A stretch of DNA of 64,000 bases from SVEL01 sp045126215 (GCA_045126215.1 JBGVOD010000006.1:1-64000); one strand, 5' to 3'; shown: positions 25,306-34,335, counted from the first letter of the stretch. Numbers and translations are program-made. The notes: a model not told the origin generated them from the sequence alone.

Positions 25306-25370
25306 TAATTTACATTTTTTCCATCAAGCCAGATAAACTAATAATTTACATTTTCTCCATCAAGCCAGTT
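25299..25370. repeat. 36-bp tandem duplication across the GNAT/lepB junction
   Basis: Copies at 25299-25334 and 25335-25370 differ at two positions. The second copy encodes the C-terminus and stop of lepB on the minus strand; the first lies between the genes and includes the GNAT stop codon. Confidence 0.85.
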
Positions 25371-26285
25371 AAACTCAAATCCATTATCACCCCAATACTG
25401 AAAATAAACTTTTCCCAGTATCTTTTCTTTTTTAATATAAATCATATCATAATCATAATTGTACATTTCAGGATTTGCTTCAACTTTTTCTTTCCAGCCT
25501 CTTGCATCAAATGAACCATTTCTGTTATCACCAAGAGTAAGATAACATCCCTCTGGAACATTAAACACAATTCCAGAATTCTTTATCTTCCATTCTTCCT
25601 TAAGATATGGCTCATCTAAAGGTCCTTCAACAACATTCCCATCCTTGTCATATATGTATATTTCGGAATTAACAATTTCTACTCTTTCTCCAGGCATCCC
25701 AATAATACGCTTAACATAGTTCTCTGATTCATCAAATGGATTCTTGAAAACTATTATATCCCCTCTTTCAGGATCACCAAACATATATGACAATCTCAAG
25801 CCAATTATTCTACTATCAGTATCTATGGTGTTTTCCATTGATCCTGTTGGTACGTGTGCATTTACAATAATAAAACTATTAATAAATATTGCTAATAAAG
25901 CTGCAACAATAAATATCTTTCCATATTCCCAAATTACTTTTACAACTTTTTTTGCAATACTATCTTCCTCTGAATCATCTTTATCAGAGTCAAAACTTTC
26001 TTTTTGAATATCGTCTTTATATCTCTCAATATTTTTTAAATCTACAGACTCTATCTCTATTTCATCTTCGTCATCATATTCCACATTTTCTGTAATATAC
26101 TCTTCTGTACCTTTTTCAATACTTTCTTCTTCCTTATAATCTACCGACTCTATTTCGTCTGCTTTATCAGAGTCATCTACTGTTTGAACATCTTCTACTT
26201 TTTGAATATCTGCTACTGTTTGAACATCTTCTAATATTTCAATATCTTCTACTTTTTCAATATCTTCTATTTTGTTGTCTGACAT
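25338..26285 (-). CDS. lepB: Signal peptidase I with a long acidic N-terminal extension
   Basis: This 315-residue membrane protease removes signal peptides from secreted proteins. The catalytic Ser lies in VPTGSMENTI and the Lys in YVKRIIGMPGE; the family box LGDNRNGSFDARGW is intact. One membrane helix (IFIVAALLAIFINSFIIVNA) precedes the catalytic domain. The first roughly 115 residues are an unusual cytoplasmic tail, strongly acidic and built of repeats like VEDIEI, LEDVQTV and VEDVQTV. Gram-positive type I peptidases usually have only a short tail here, so this region may be a disordered docking segment. Confidence 0.93.
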   Translation of the reverse strand: MSDNKIEDIEKVEDIEILEDVQTVADIQKVEDVQTVDDSDKADEIESVDYKEEESIEKGTEEYITENVEYDDEDEIEIESVDLKNIERYKDDIQKESFDSDKDDSEEDSIAKKVVKVIWEYGKIFIVAALLAIFINSFIIVNAHVPTGSMENTIDTDSRIIGLRLSYMFGDPERGDIIVFKNPFDESENYVKRIIGMPGERVEIVNSEIYIYDKDGNVVEGPLDEPYLKEEWKIKNSGIVFNVPEGCYLTLGDNRNGSFDARGWKEKVEANPEMYNYDYDMIYIKKEKILGKVYFQYWGDNGFEFNWLDGENVNY

Positions 26286-26325
26286 ACTGCCACCATCTTT
26301 TCTAATTATTTAATTTCGAAACGCC

Positions 26326-26343
26326 TCTGCGTCAAATCATAAA
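26326..26343. repeat. 18-bp motif, copy 1 (identical copy at 48247-48264)
   Basis: TCTGCGTCAAATCATAAA occurs here upstream of lepB and again upstream of the 791-residue protein gene. Both copies lie 40-45 bp from a start codon, in opposite orientation relative to the gene. Confidence 0.6.
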
Positions 26344-26440
26344 CTTCAAAAACTTCATCAATTATATCATACAAATATATTCCTATACAAGGTATATCAC
26401 AGATACATTACAACTATTTACATTATTTACGTGAATTTTA

Positions 26441-26785
26441 TTATTTAGCACGAATATGTTCCAAAATCATATCATACTGTTTGTACATCTTCTGAACCTC
26501 ATTTTCAAGAAGATAATAATGAAATACATATGGAACTAATAGAACCATAACTGCCGCACAAAGCGCAATAACCTCAAGTTTTTCTGTAATCAAAAAAATA
26601 CCAATACTAATAATTTCAAGTAACGCAAAAGTTATTGTTACAATCAAATGTACAATTCTTTCATGACTAAAAAAAGCTATCTGATGAAGATGCTCCTCCA
26701 TAACGTCATTCCAATCTGTCTCTTCACTATTATTATTTAATATGTTATCCACTTTATTTCTGTATCCAAGTATTCTGTCTTTCAT
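26441..26785 (-). CDS. Uncharacterised small membrane protein
   Basis: This 114-residue protein is not assigned to a family. It has a charged N-terminus, two adjacent membrane segments (LIVTITFALLEIISIGIFLI and LEVIALCAAVMVLLVPYVFH) and a charged C-terminal helix (ENEVQKMYKQYDMILEHIRAK). GGAGGACAAA precedes the ATG, so it is very probably translated. It stands alone between lepB and a palindromic terminator. Confidence 0.75.
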   Translation of the reverse strand: MKDRILGYRNKVDNILNNNSEETDWNDVMEEHLHQIAFFSHERIVHLIVTITFALLEIISIGIFLITEKLEVIALCAAVMVLLVPYVFHYYLLENEVQKMYKQYDMILEHIRAK

Positions 26786-26830
26786 TTTGTCCTCCTCAGT
26801 ATCTATTTACAAAATACTACCATTAACACA

Positions 26831-26856
26831 AAAAGCAGAGGATATCCTCTGCTTTT
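26831..26856. terminator. 26-bp perfect palindrome, bidirectional terminator
   Basis: AAAAGCAGAGGAT and its complement abut without spacer. The arms end in A- and T-runs on both strands, so it can act in either direction. It lies between the LytTR gene (upstream on the minus strand) and the small membrane protein gene. Confidence 0.75.
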
Positions 26857-27025
26857 CACACGATCAACAAGTTAAACATTATATAATCCGCTCAGCCCTA
26901 CAAAGCCTATATGATTACAATCCCTTAACCACTTTTTGATAGTAACATATTGTTTTTTTTAAGTCAACAAAATTATGAAACTTGTTTATGAACTACGGTT
27001 AAAAGCAAATGAATAAAGTTTTTTT

Positions 27026-27817
27026 CTACCTAGCTGCCAGTTTTTTCTTTATTTCGCTATAGTTTTTCTGTGAAACCGGTAATTCCGTTCCATCTCTCAT
27101 GGTCAATTTATAATTCTTCATACTTATTAAATACTTTGTATTAATAATATGCTTTCTGTGTATTCTTATGAAATTGCTTCCAAGTTCTTTTTCCAGTTCA
27201 GTAATCATTTTATTCACCCTGAACATTCCGCCATCACGAAGAAAAATTTTTGAATATGCAATATCGGACTGTACTCTCACAATCTGCATCTCACTAGTAT
27301 AATGGCTATTTCCAAGAACATCCTTAAACATATACTTTCTTTCTTCCTGAATGAGCTCAGTCGTTTCATAAAGATAATTCTCATTAATCTGGGCAACAAC
27401 ATTTGTTTCATTTTTCTGCTCTGATGCAACAGAAATATGCAAACTCATAGCCATCCACTTATCTTCAGGCTTTCTGAAATATTTCCAATCTACAGTAACT
27501 CTCTGGTTTGCCCTTGTAACTCTGCCTGATGGATAATATGCTGTTACATCCATTTGCAGTACAGTCATACAGTTCTGATTACTTCCGCCTGTTGGATATG
27601 CATTACAAGTAATTCCTGTCAATTCATACTGAATCTCGCCTTTTGTATCATTTGACAAATACTCTATCATATCCTCTTTGCCTTTGATAAGCTGTCCTTT
27701 TCCAATGGACAAAACTATTATTTCAGGATGCGCATATTCAAATAGAAGGCTTGGATCACCCATATAATACCTTTGCATTGCATCCACTGTCATTTTTTCT
27801 GTATCTTTATACGACAT
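27026..27817 (-). CDS. Regulator with N-terminal NTF2/SnoaL-like domain and C-terminal LytTR DNA-binding domain
   Basis: This 263-residue protein has a C-terminal LytTR domain (about residues 165-260: IAYSKIFLRDGGMFRVNKMI, FIRIHRKHIINTKYLISMKN, LPVSQKNYSEIKKKL). The N-terminal part (residues 1-130) resembles a NTF2/SnoaL-like ligand pocket (DAMQRYYMGDPSLLFEYAHPEI, WKYFRKPEDKWMAMSLHIS). It has no receiver domain, so control by a small molecule bound to the N-terminus is inferred. No target promoter is obvious nearby. Confidence 0.82.
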   Translation of the reverse strand: MSYKDTEKMTVDAMQRYYMGDPSLLFEYAHPEIIVLSIGKGQLIKGKEDMIEYLSNDTKGEIQYELTGITCNAYPTGGSNQNCMTVLQMDVTAYYPSGRVTRANQRVTVDWKYFRKPEDKWMAMSLHISVASEQKNETNVVAQINENYLYETTELIQEERKYMFKDVLGNSHYTSEMQIVRVQSDIAYSKIFLRDGGMFRVNKMITELEKELGSNFIRIHRKHIINTKYLISMKNYKLTMRDGTELPVSQKNYSEIKKKLAAR

Positions 27818-27900
27818 ATTTTCCCTCGTTTTAAGCTAAAATAATCTGGTTAATTAGGAACATCCACATTCTTGTTGTAAAACTTTTGAACGTAGTAATG

Positions 27901-29019
27901 TTACATTAGGAAGTCTTTAATCTTTTTACTTCTAACAGGATTACGAAGTTTTCTAAGTGCTTTGGCTTCAATCTGTCTGATTCGTTCTCTTGTAACATTG
28001 AATTCCTTACCAACTTCTTCAAGAGTTCTTGGATGTCCATCTTCAAGACCAAATCTTAAAATTATAACCTGTTTTTCCCTATCCTTTAAATCTTCTAGCA
28101 AAATATCGATATGTTCTCTAAGCATAACAGATTCAATATTCTGTTCAGGAGTAACAGTATTATTATCAGCAACGAAATCGCCAAGATTTGAATCATCCTC
28201 TTCACCAATTGGTGTTTCAAGAGAAGCAGGTTCTCTGGCAATCTGCATAATTTCTAAAACTTTTTCTTCTGTCATATCAAGCGCTGCAGCAAGTTCTGCA
28301 GTAGATGGTTCATAGCCCAGTTCAAGTGTAAGCTTTCTCTGCATCTTTGACATTCTGTTAATTGTCTCTACCATATGAACTGGTACACGGATTGTTCTTG
28401 CTTGATCAGCCAAAGCTCTTGTTACAGACTGACGAATCCACCATGTTGCATATGTACTTAACTTATAGCCTTTTTCGTAATCAAATTTTTCAACGCCCTT
28501 GATAAGTCCAAGATTTCCTTCCTGTACAAGATCTAGAAAACTCATACCTCTTCCTGTGTATCTCTTTGCAATACTAACAACAAGACGAAGGTTAGCCTCA
28601 ATAAGTCTTTCTTTGGCTACTTGATCACCTTCAGCCTTTCTTTTTGCAAGCTTTAATTCTTCTTCTGCACTTAAAAGTGGAACTGTACCAATTTCTTTAA
28701 GATACATTCTTACAGGATCCTCTGTACCAATTCCATCTAATAAATCAATTGCATCTAAATCAATATTTTCTTCATTTTCAAAATCTTCATCAGATGGCTC
28801 GAGAAGTATATCATCGTCATTTGTGAAGTTGTCATCCATAACAGTCAGCACATCGATTTTCTTGTCTTCAAGGTACTGATAAACCTTTTCCATATCTTCT
28901 GTTGTAAGTTCAAACCCCTTTAAAGCCTTATCAATATCTGTTATCTCTAAAACACCTTTTTTTGCATTTCCTAAGTCTACAAGTTTGTTAAGGAGTTCTA
29001 AAAATTTATCTTTCTCCAT
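27901..29019 (-). CDS. rpoD: Primary RNA polymerase sigma factor (sigma-70/SigA)
   Basis: This 372-residue factor has region 1.1 at the N-terminus, region 1.2 GTEDPVRMYLKEIG, region 2 (EANLRLVVSIAKRYTGRGMSF, YATWWIRQSVTRALADQ), region 3 and region 4 with the helix-turn-helix TLEEVGKEFNVTRERIRQIE. It recognises TTGACA/TATAAT promoters, many of which appear in this window. In many Firmicutes dnaG precedes rpoD; here the upstream gene is a lipid kinase and no dnaG lies in the window. Confidence 0.97.
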   Translation of the reverse strand: MEKDKFLELLNKLVDLGNAKKGVLEITDIDKALKGFELTTEDMEKVYQYLEDKKIDVLTVMDDNFTNDDDILLEPSDEDFENEENIDLDAIDLLDGIGTEDPVRMYLKEIGTVPLLSAEEELKLAKRKAEGDQVAKERLIEANLRLVVSIAKRYTGRGMSFLDLVQEGNLGLIKGVEKFDYEKGYKLSTYATWWIRQSVTRALADQARTIRVPVHMVETINRMSKMQRKLTLELGYEPSTAELAAALDMTEEKVLEIMQIAREPASLETPIGEEDDSNLGDFVADNNTVTPEQNIESVMLREHIDILLEDLKDREKQVIILRFGLEDGHPRTLEEVGKEFNVTRERIRQIEAKALRKLRNPVRSKKIKDFLM

Positions 29020-29088
29020 TGAAATTATCCTCTCTGTTTAACAGTAATTTATTATTTATATTTTTCTATAAAATTTGTATATTATACA

Positions 29089-30030
29089 TTAATTATTATT
29101 TTTATGACAATTTCCCATAATTGTAACAGCATTCATATGGTTAATTATCTCAACTTCTTTATGTTCACCACCAAACTCTCCATCAAGAACCCACTTAACA
29201 GGATCATCTCCCGTGATTTTAACATGTGAAGTTTTAAAACTATATATATACTCACTCTTATTATTGCCAGCTAATAAACTATTTATAATAGATGTCAATT
29301 CTAAAGGTGATTTTGGCTTCTTTATAAATGTCCCTTCATAGAGTCCATCATCAAGAACAACCTCTTTTCCGGTTATCCCTTTAAATCCCCCAGCTGATTC
29401 AGAGTTTGAAATCATTCCGTATATAAACTCATCTTCTATGACACCATCTTCATATTCTATCTTCATCTTATACGACTTAACAGATGAAAGACTCTTGATT
29501 CCTTCAATCACATATGCTTGATGTCCCAAAATATTTTTCAGACTTTGAGATGTCGCATACGAAACCTCTGTAAACATTCCAAACGCTGCTATGTATACAA
29601 AATTATTACTTTCTCCTAATGAGCCATTACCTATAAACTCACCTACGTCAATCTTTATCTTATCTCCCTTTACAGCTACCATCGCTGATTTAACCATATC
29701 CTTATATAGTCCGATGCTTTTTCCAAAATCATTAGTAGAGCCTGAAGGAATATATCCAATAACAATATCCTCATCAAGATTCATAACACCACTAACAGTT
29801 TCATTTAGCGTTCCATCGCCACCACTACATACAATTAAATCAAAATCCGAACCATCTTCTTCTATCTTTCTAATTGCATCTTTTGGACACTGTGTCTGAT
29901 ATGACTCAACCCTGTAGCCGCTTTTGATAAATACGTCAATGATATCTGCCAATTTATTTCTTATCTTAGCTTTACCCGATTTGGCATTATATATAAATAA
30001 TAATTTCTTATCCATCGCCTTTATCACCAT
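29089..30030 (-). CDS. Diacylglycerol/lipid kinase family protein (YegS/DgkB type)
   Basis: This 313-residue soluble kinase has IYNAKSGKAK near the N-terminus, the nucleotide-binding SGGDGTLNETVSGVM and IPSGSTNDFGKSIG, and the C-terminal VWVLDGEFGG-like segment (VKWVLDGEFGGEH). It phosphorylates diacylglycerol or a related lipid. The start at 30030 has AAGG six nt upstream; a second ATG five codons later is less well spaced. Confidence 0.92.
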   Translation of the reverse strand: MVIKAMDKKLLFIYNAKSGKAKIRNKLADIIDVFIKSGYRVESYQTQCPKDAIRKIEEDGSDFDLIVCSGGDGTLNETVSGVMNLDEDIVIGYIPSGSTNDFGKSIGLYKDMVKSAMVAVKGDKIKIDVGEFIGNGSLGESNNFVYIAAFGMFTEVSYATSQSLKNILGHQAYVIEGIKSLSSVKSYKMKIEYEDGVIEDEFIYGMISNSESAGGFKGITGKEVVLDDGLYEGTFIKKPKSPLELTSIINSLLAGNNKSEYIYSFKTSHVKITGDDPVKWVLDGEFGGEHKEVEIINHMNAVTIMGNCHKNNN

Positions 30031-30043
30031 CTACTACCTTGGT

Positions 30044-30075
30044 AAAAATACCCCTTGCACCAATTGTACAAAGGG
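30044..30075 (-). terminator. Terminator of the SEC-C protein gene
   Basis: On the minus strand CCCTTTG and CAAGGGG form a 7-bp stem with one G-U pair, followed by TATTTTTA. It lies 15 bp after the SEC-C gene stop codon and just before the lipid kinase start. Confidence 0.65.
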
Positions 30076-30089
30076 CATATTACATTATA

Positions 30090-30617
30090 TTATCTTCCAC
30101 AACAGAATTTATATTTCTTACCACTTCCACATGGACATGGGTCATTTCTTCCGATTTTCTTATCTTTTACAACTGTATGAGAAGACTTCTGCTCTTTATA
30201 CAATTCTTTACGACGTTCCTCGTCTGGTATTAATGTATTCCAAGCCTCGAGATTATATAACCATTCTGCCTTGGCTTCAACCATATTTTTATATAAAAGT
30301 TCAATATCATAACCAAGATTAACAACTGTATCTTCTGTCATCTCTTCGATTGGATTTGGATTCTTCAAACTATCATTAATTCCATCAAGGAATCCAACCA
30401 TAATATAAAGATCAACTCCATATTTTTCAGCAAGTTCTTTTACAGTACCCGAAACTACTTCATCAGGATTTGCCAAAATCTTTTCATATATTCCCTGTTC
30501 TAAAGTAAAATATGCTGCCCAGAATTTGTCATAATCTGCTTTGCTCTTTCCAGCACCATAAGCATATGCTCTCCAAGTCTCAAGAAGTGTATAGTTTTGT
30601 TCTGTGTTATTTGCCAT
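30090..30617 (-). CDS. SEC-C motif protein
   Basis: This 175-residue protein ends in a SEC-C zinc-binding motif: GRNDPCPCGSGKKYKFCCG (CxC...CC arrangement), the same module found at the end of SecA. The N-terminal 140 residues are helical and include FWAAYFTLEQGIYEKILANP, a pattern seen in Lachnospiraceae SEC-C proteins. A role with SecA or ribosomes is possible but not shown by sequence. Confidence 0.88.
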   Translation of the reverse strand: MANNTEQNYTLLETWRAYAYGAGKSKADYDKFWAAYFTLEQGIYEKILANPDEVVSGTVKELAEKYGVDLYIMVGFLDGINDSLKNPNPIEEMTEDTVVNLGYDIELLYKNMVEAKAEWLYNLEAWNTLIPDEERRKELYKEQKSSHTVVKDKKIGRNDPCPCGSGKKYKFCCGR

Positions 30618-30818
30618 TGTTCTCCATCCTTTGCATTCATTTGCCTAAAAAAGGCACAAAAAATCACATATCCTTTTCATTATATATCATATTTTACCAT
30701 TTAGCAAATAAAAAAATATTTTTTTTTAATATTTTGCTATTAGCCTGAATCCTTGAAAATTCAATAAAAATGATTTATAATAGAATTAGAGTAATTTGCG
30801 AACTAAGGAGGTGGGCTT

Positions 30819-31253
30819 ATGTTAAATATTTTCAATGAAAATACTACACTTTCAGAAGCCGAAAATACACTTGATAATATCTACCAGAAAGACATTGCTA
30901 AGCAGAAGTTAATAACATCAGCTCCTCTTTCAGAAGATGATGTTAAGAAACTATCTTATCTTGTTCATTGTGTAAAAGACGACAAAATCGAAGACTACGA
31001 AAAAATAAAGTTGTCGATTGTAGTTTTGTGGGCATTTCAAGCATATTACGGAAACTTTGACCACAAGAAGAAATATAAGGATTTAATAAACAACCTTCCT
31101 CAGCATCATTATAGATCTTATCTTGATATAGTTGGTTCTGTCTTTGAAGAATATGCATTCGCAACCTTCGGTTACAACTATTATACAGCACATGGTCAGG
31201 CTGAAATCATAGATTTACACGCCAGATTATACAAAACTCTTAAAAAGGATTAA
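30819..31253 (+). CDS. Uncharacterised 144-residue protein
   Basis: No family is recognised. The protein is soluble and helical, with regions AENTLDNIYQKDIAKQKL and IVGSVFEEYAFATFGYNYYT. AAGGAGGTGG precedes the ATG, giving strong support for translation. Its 3' end overlaps the convergent CDF transporter gene by 14 bp, so both genes terminate without a spacer. Confidence 0.75.
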   Translation: MLNIFNENTTLSEAENTLDNIYQKDIAKQKLITSAPLSEDDVKKLSYLVHCVKDDKIEDYEKIKLSIVVLWAFQAYYGNFDHKKKYKDLINNLPQHHYRSYLDIVGSVFEEYAFATFGYNYYTAHGQAEIIDLHARLYKTLKKD

Positions 31254-32112
31254 CATGTACCATTATATGTTTTACCTTTGGAAACATATCTTCGATGGCA
31301 TTATGAACTTCTTCTGCAATAGCATGAGTCTCATTTAGTTTCTTATTGCCATCTGCAGAAATTTCCATATCTACATATATTTTATTTCCAAATGTTCTCG
31401 TTCTGAGTAAATCTATTCTAAGTACACCTTCTACTTCAAGTGCGCATTTTTTGATTTTTTCTTCAGTTTCTTGGTCACATGATTTATCAACCATCTTATC
31501 TATAGCGTCTTTAAAAATATCGTATGCCGCCTTTTCAATGAATAAGCATATAACTAAACTTGCAATCGGTTCCATTATTACAAATCCTAGCTTTGCTCCA
31601 CCTATACCAATAAGTGCGCCTATTGATGATAATGAATCAGAACGATGATGCCATGCATCTGCCATTAAGGCACTTGAATCTATCATTTTTGCATAATGTC
31701 TTGTATACCAGAACATAGCCTCTTTTACAATGATTGAAACAGCTGCAGCCAATAACGCCAGCATCCCTGGCTCTGATATGGCACTATTATCACCAAAAAG
31801 CATTTCAACCACATTAATACCTATTCCAATACCTGTTGCTGCAAGAATAGTTGCAAGTACAATGGCTGCAACACACTCCAACCTCTCATGCCCATAAGGA
31901 TGATCTTCATCTTCCTCTTTACTTGATATCTTTACTCCAATCATAACAACAAAAGTGCTAAACACATCTGATGCAGAATGTACAGCATCACTTATCATAG
32001 CTCCGGACTTTCCTACAATACCTGCAAATAACTTTGCAACTGATAAAATGAGATTCCAGATAACACTAGTAAATGATACCTTCATTGCTATTTTTTCAAA
32101 ATTTTCCTTCAT
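31240..32112 (-). CDS. Cation diffusion facilitator (CDF) metal exporter
   Basis: This 290-residue protein has six membrane segments and a C-terminal cytoplasmic metal-sensing domain. The transport site is seen as Asp and His in ISDAVHSASDVF and HxxxD in MADAWHHRSDSL. CDF proteins export Zn, Co, Ni, Mn or Fe against protons. GGAGGT precedes the ATG. It is preceded by a riboswitch-like leader with a terminator, so metal-dependent control is likely. Confidence 0.93.
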   Translation of the reverse strand: MKENFEKIAMKVSFTSVIWNLILSVAKLFAGIVGKSGAMISDAVHSASDVFSTFVVMIGVKISSKEEDEDHPYGHERLECVAAIVLATILAATGIGIGINVVEMLFGDNSAISEPGMLALLAAAVSIIVKEAMFWYTRHYAKMIDSSALMADAWHHRSDSLSSIGALIGIGGAKLGFVIMEPIASLVICLFIEKAAYDIFKDAIDKMVDKSCDQETEEKIKKCALEVEGVLRIDLLRTRTFGNKIYVDMEISADGNKKLNETHAIAEEVHNAIEDMFPKVKHIMVHVNPF

Positions 32113-32181
32113 AAATCTGTTACCTCCATTGTAATCAAATCAGTTATAATTTGAAAACTCTTTATCGTATACCAATAATAT

Positions 32182-32325
32182 ACAAAAACACCCACGTTCC
32201 AGTATTTCCTCAGAAAGCAAATATTCTTTCTGAAGTAATCTACTGTCCCGTGGATGTACCAATCAAACAATCCACTGTTGCTAATGCAACCCGGCTCCAA
32301 ATATTTCGTCGGCCTGTTCAGTTTG
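32182..32325 (-). ncRNA. Structured leader with terminator upstream of the CDF gene; candidate metal riboswitch (NiCo/czcD-like)
   Basis: On the minus strand the leader folds into short hairpins (GTTGC/GCAAC; GTGGAT/ATCCAC) and a long final hairpin enclosed by CCACG (32253-32249) and CGTGG (32196-32192). The final hairpin is followed by GTGTTTTTG, a terminator. The ATCCAC strand can pair either upstream or in the terminator base, so the two states exclude each other. The motif ACGGGACAGTA and the position before a CDF gene recall NiCo riboswitches; that assignment is from memory and tentative. Confidence 0.6.
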
Positions 32326-32330
32326 TACTG

Positions 32331-32358
32331 TAAATATGCAGTGCAAAGAGTTAGTCAA
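32331..32358 (-). promoter_or_regulatory. Promoter of the CDF leader
   Basis: On the minus strand TTGACT (32358-32353) and TATTTA (32336-32331) are 16 bp apart, directly after the purB stop codon. Transcription would start near 32323, at the beginning of the structured leader. Confidence 0.6.
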
Positions 32359-32369
32359 TTCTCAAATAC

Positions 32370-33800
32370 TTATACATTTATTTCTGCCGTCATACCAAGC
32401 AAATCTTTATTTTCTTCTAAAACAGGATTAATAACCTCTGCAAGAAATTCATCAACCTGTTCTGGCGAACGTCCAACATACTTAATTGGATCCATGCATT
32501 CTTTAAGTTCTTCCAGTGAAAGACCAAATGCATCATCTGCTGCAATGAGTTCAAGAAGATTATTATCTAAACCATTTACCTTAACATTCTTGCCTGCTTC
32601 CATTGAAAGAGTTCTAATCTTTTCATGAAGCTCCTGTCTGTCTCCACCAGCCTTAACAGCATCCATCATAATATTCTCTGTTGCCATAAATGGGAGCTCT
32701 GACATAAGTCTCTTTTCGATAACTTTTTCATAAACTACAAGACCATCAACAACATTTAAGTAAAGATCAAGAATTCCATCAACTGCAAGGAATGCTTCTG
32801 GAATACTAAGTCTCTTGTTAGCAGAATCATCAAGTGTTCTTTCAAACCACTGTGTTGCAGATGTAATTGCAGGATTCAATGCATCAATCATAACATATCT
32901 TGCAAGAGAAGCAATTCTTTCACTTCTCATAGGATTTCTCTTGTATGCCATAGCAGACGAACCAATCTGACCCTTTTCAAATGGCTCTTCTACTTCTTTT
33001 AAGTGCTGTAAAAGTCTGATATCATTTGAGAACTTATGTGCACTTGCAGCAATACCAGATAACACATTTGCAACTTTTGTATCAAGTTTTCTTGAATATG
33101 TCTGTCCTGAAACAGGGAAACATTTCTTGAATCCCATCTTTTCAGCTATCATTGGATCAATCTTTCTAATCTTTTCTGTGTCGTTTTCAAATAATTCTTT
33201 AAAGCTTGCCTGTGTACCTGTTGTACCCTTAGAACCTAAAAGCATCATTCCATCAATTATGTAATCAAAATCATCTAAATCCATCTTTAATTCCATAAGC
33301 CACAATGTAGCTCTCTTACCAACTGTTGTTGGCTGTGCAGGCTGGAAATGTGTAAATGCAAGTGTTGGCTGTGCCTTATACTTATCTGCAAATTTTGCAA
33401 GCTCTGCCATTACATTTACAAGTTTCTTCTTAACAAGCTTTAATGCCTCTGTCATAATAATAACATCTGTATTATCACCAACATAACAAGAAGTAGCTCC
33501 AAGATGAATGATACCTTTTGCTTTTGGACACTGAAGTCCATATGCGTATACATGTGACATTACATCATGTCTGCATTCCTTTTCTCTTTTCTTTGCATCT
33601 TCATAATTTATATCGTCTGCATGAGCCTTTAATTCTTCAATCTGCTCATCTGTAATGTTAAGTCCTAATTCTTTTTCTGTCTCAGCAAGAGCAATCCAGA
33701 GCTTTCTCCATGTTCTAAACTTCATATCAGGTGAAAAAATATACTGCATTTCCTTGCTTGCATATCTTTCTGACAATGGGCTTACATATCTGTCGTACAT
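32370..33800 (-). CDS. purB: Adenylosuccinate lyase
   Basis: This 476-residue enzyme of the fumarase/aspartase superfamily cleaves SAICAR and adenylosuccinate, releasing fumarate in purine synthesis. Motifs: HLGATSCYVGDN, FTHFQPAQPTTVGKR with catalytic His, and the signature loop GSSAMAYKRNPMRSE with catalytic Ser. The length and N-terminus (MYDRYVSPLSERYASKEM) fit the longer clostridial form. It stands alone, not in a pur operon. Confidence 0.97.
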   Translation of the reverse strand: MYDRYVSPLSERYASKEMQYIFSPDMKFRTWRKLWIALAETEKELGLNITDEQIEELKAHADDINYEDAKKREKECRHDVMSHVYAYGLQCPKAKGIIHLGATSCYVGDNTDVIIMTEALKLVKKKLVNVMAELAKFADKYKAQPTLAFTHFQPAQPTTVGKRATLWLMELKMDLDDFDYIIDGMMLLGSKGTTGTQASFKELFENDTEKIRKIDPMIAEKMGFKKCFPVSGQTYSRKLDTKVANVLSGIAASAHKFSNDIRLLQHLKEVEEPFEKGQIGSSAMAYKRNPMRSERIASLARYVMIDALNPAITSATQWFERTLDDSANKRLSIPEAFLAVDGILDLYLNVVDGLVVYEKVIEKRLMSELPFMATENIMMDAVKAGGDRQELHEKIRTLSMEAGKNVKVNGLDNNLLELIAADDAFGLSLEELKECMDPIKYVGRSPEQVDEFLAEVINPVLEENKDLLGMTAEINV

Positions 33801-33984
33801 ATAAATACCTAACCTCTCTTTAATATTGATGATTAAACTTAGTTTATCTGTGTTATGACATTATATATCAAACCGCCTCTAAAATCAAATATTAAATTGT
33901 AAACTCCCATCTTGATAATCACTTTATTTTTTTGTATAATCAAGAATATATATGCACATTATGTAGCAAAAGGAGGAAGGAAAA

Positions 33985-34335
33985 TTGGTTGACAAGAGAA
34001 GAAGCAAACGTTTAGACGTTGACATGAAATTAAACATTTCAAATTTATTCAAACAGGATAATGTACTTATAGGTAATATAGATGCACCAATACATGTTGT
34101 AAACATTTCAAAGAATGGTATAGGTTTTCAGTCTGAGGCTATACTTCCGGTTGGATATTATTTCAATGCAAAGATTGATTTAGGAAACTCTGATTCAAGC
34201 CTTTACACAGTCGTTCAGATTATGAGAACAGAAAAGAGAGATGACACATTCTATTATGGATGTGAATTTATTGGTTTAGCTCCAGTCCTTGATTTTATCT
34301 TTGATGATTTTGAAAAATCACAGAATGACAAGTAA
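33985..34335 (+). CDS. PilZ domain protein (c-di-GMP effector)
   Basis: This 116-residue protein has the PilZ c-di-GMP-binding residues: RRSKR (RxxxR-like) at the N-terminus and NISKNGIGF (the (D/N)xSxxG motif) about 35 residues later. It starts with TTG at 33985 after AAAGGAGGAAGG. No output domain is attached, so it would act through partners. No diguanylate cyclase lies in the window. Confidence 0.88.
   Translation: MVDKRRSKRLDVDMKLNISNLFKQDNVLIGNIDAPIHVVNISKNGIGFQSEAILPVGYYFNAKIDLGNSDSSLYTVVQIMRTEKRDDTFYYGCEFIGLAPVLDFIFDDFEKSQNDK

Noticed and set aside
32109..32300. A 63-codon minus-strand frame before the CDF gene
   Set aside because: It lies entirely in the structured leader and overlaps the terminator; the translation resembles no protein family, and RNA structure explains the sequence better.
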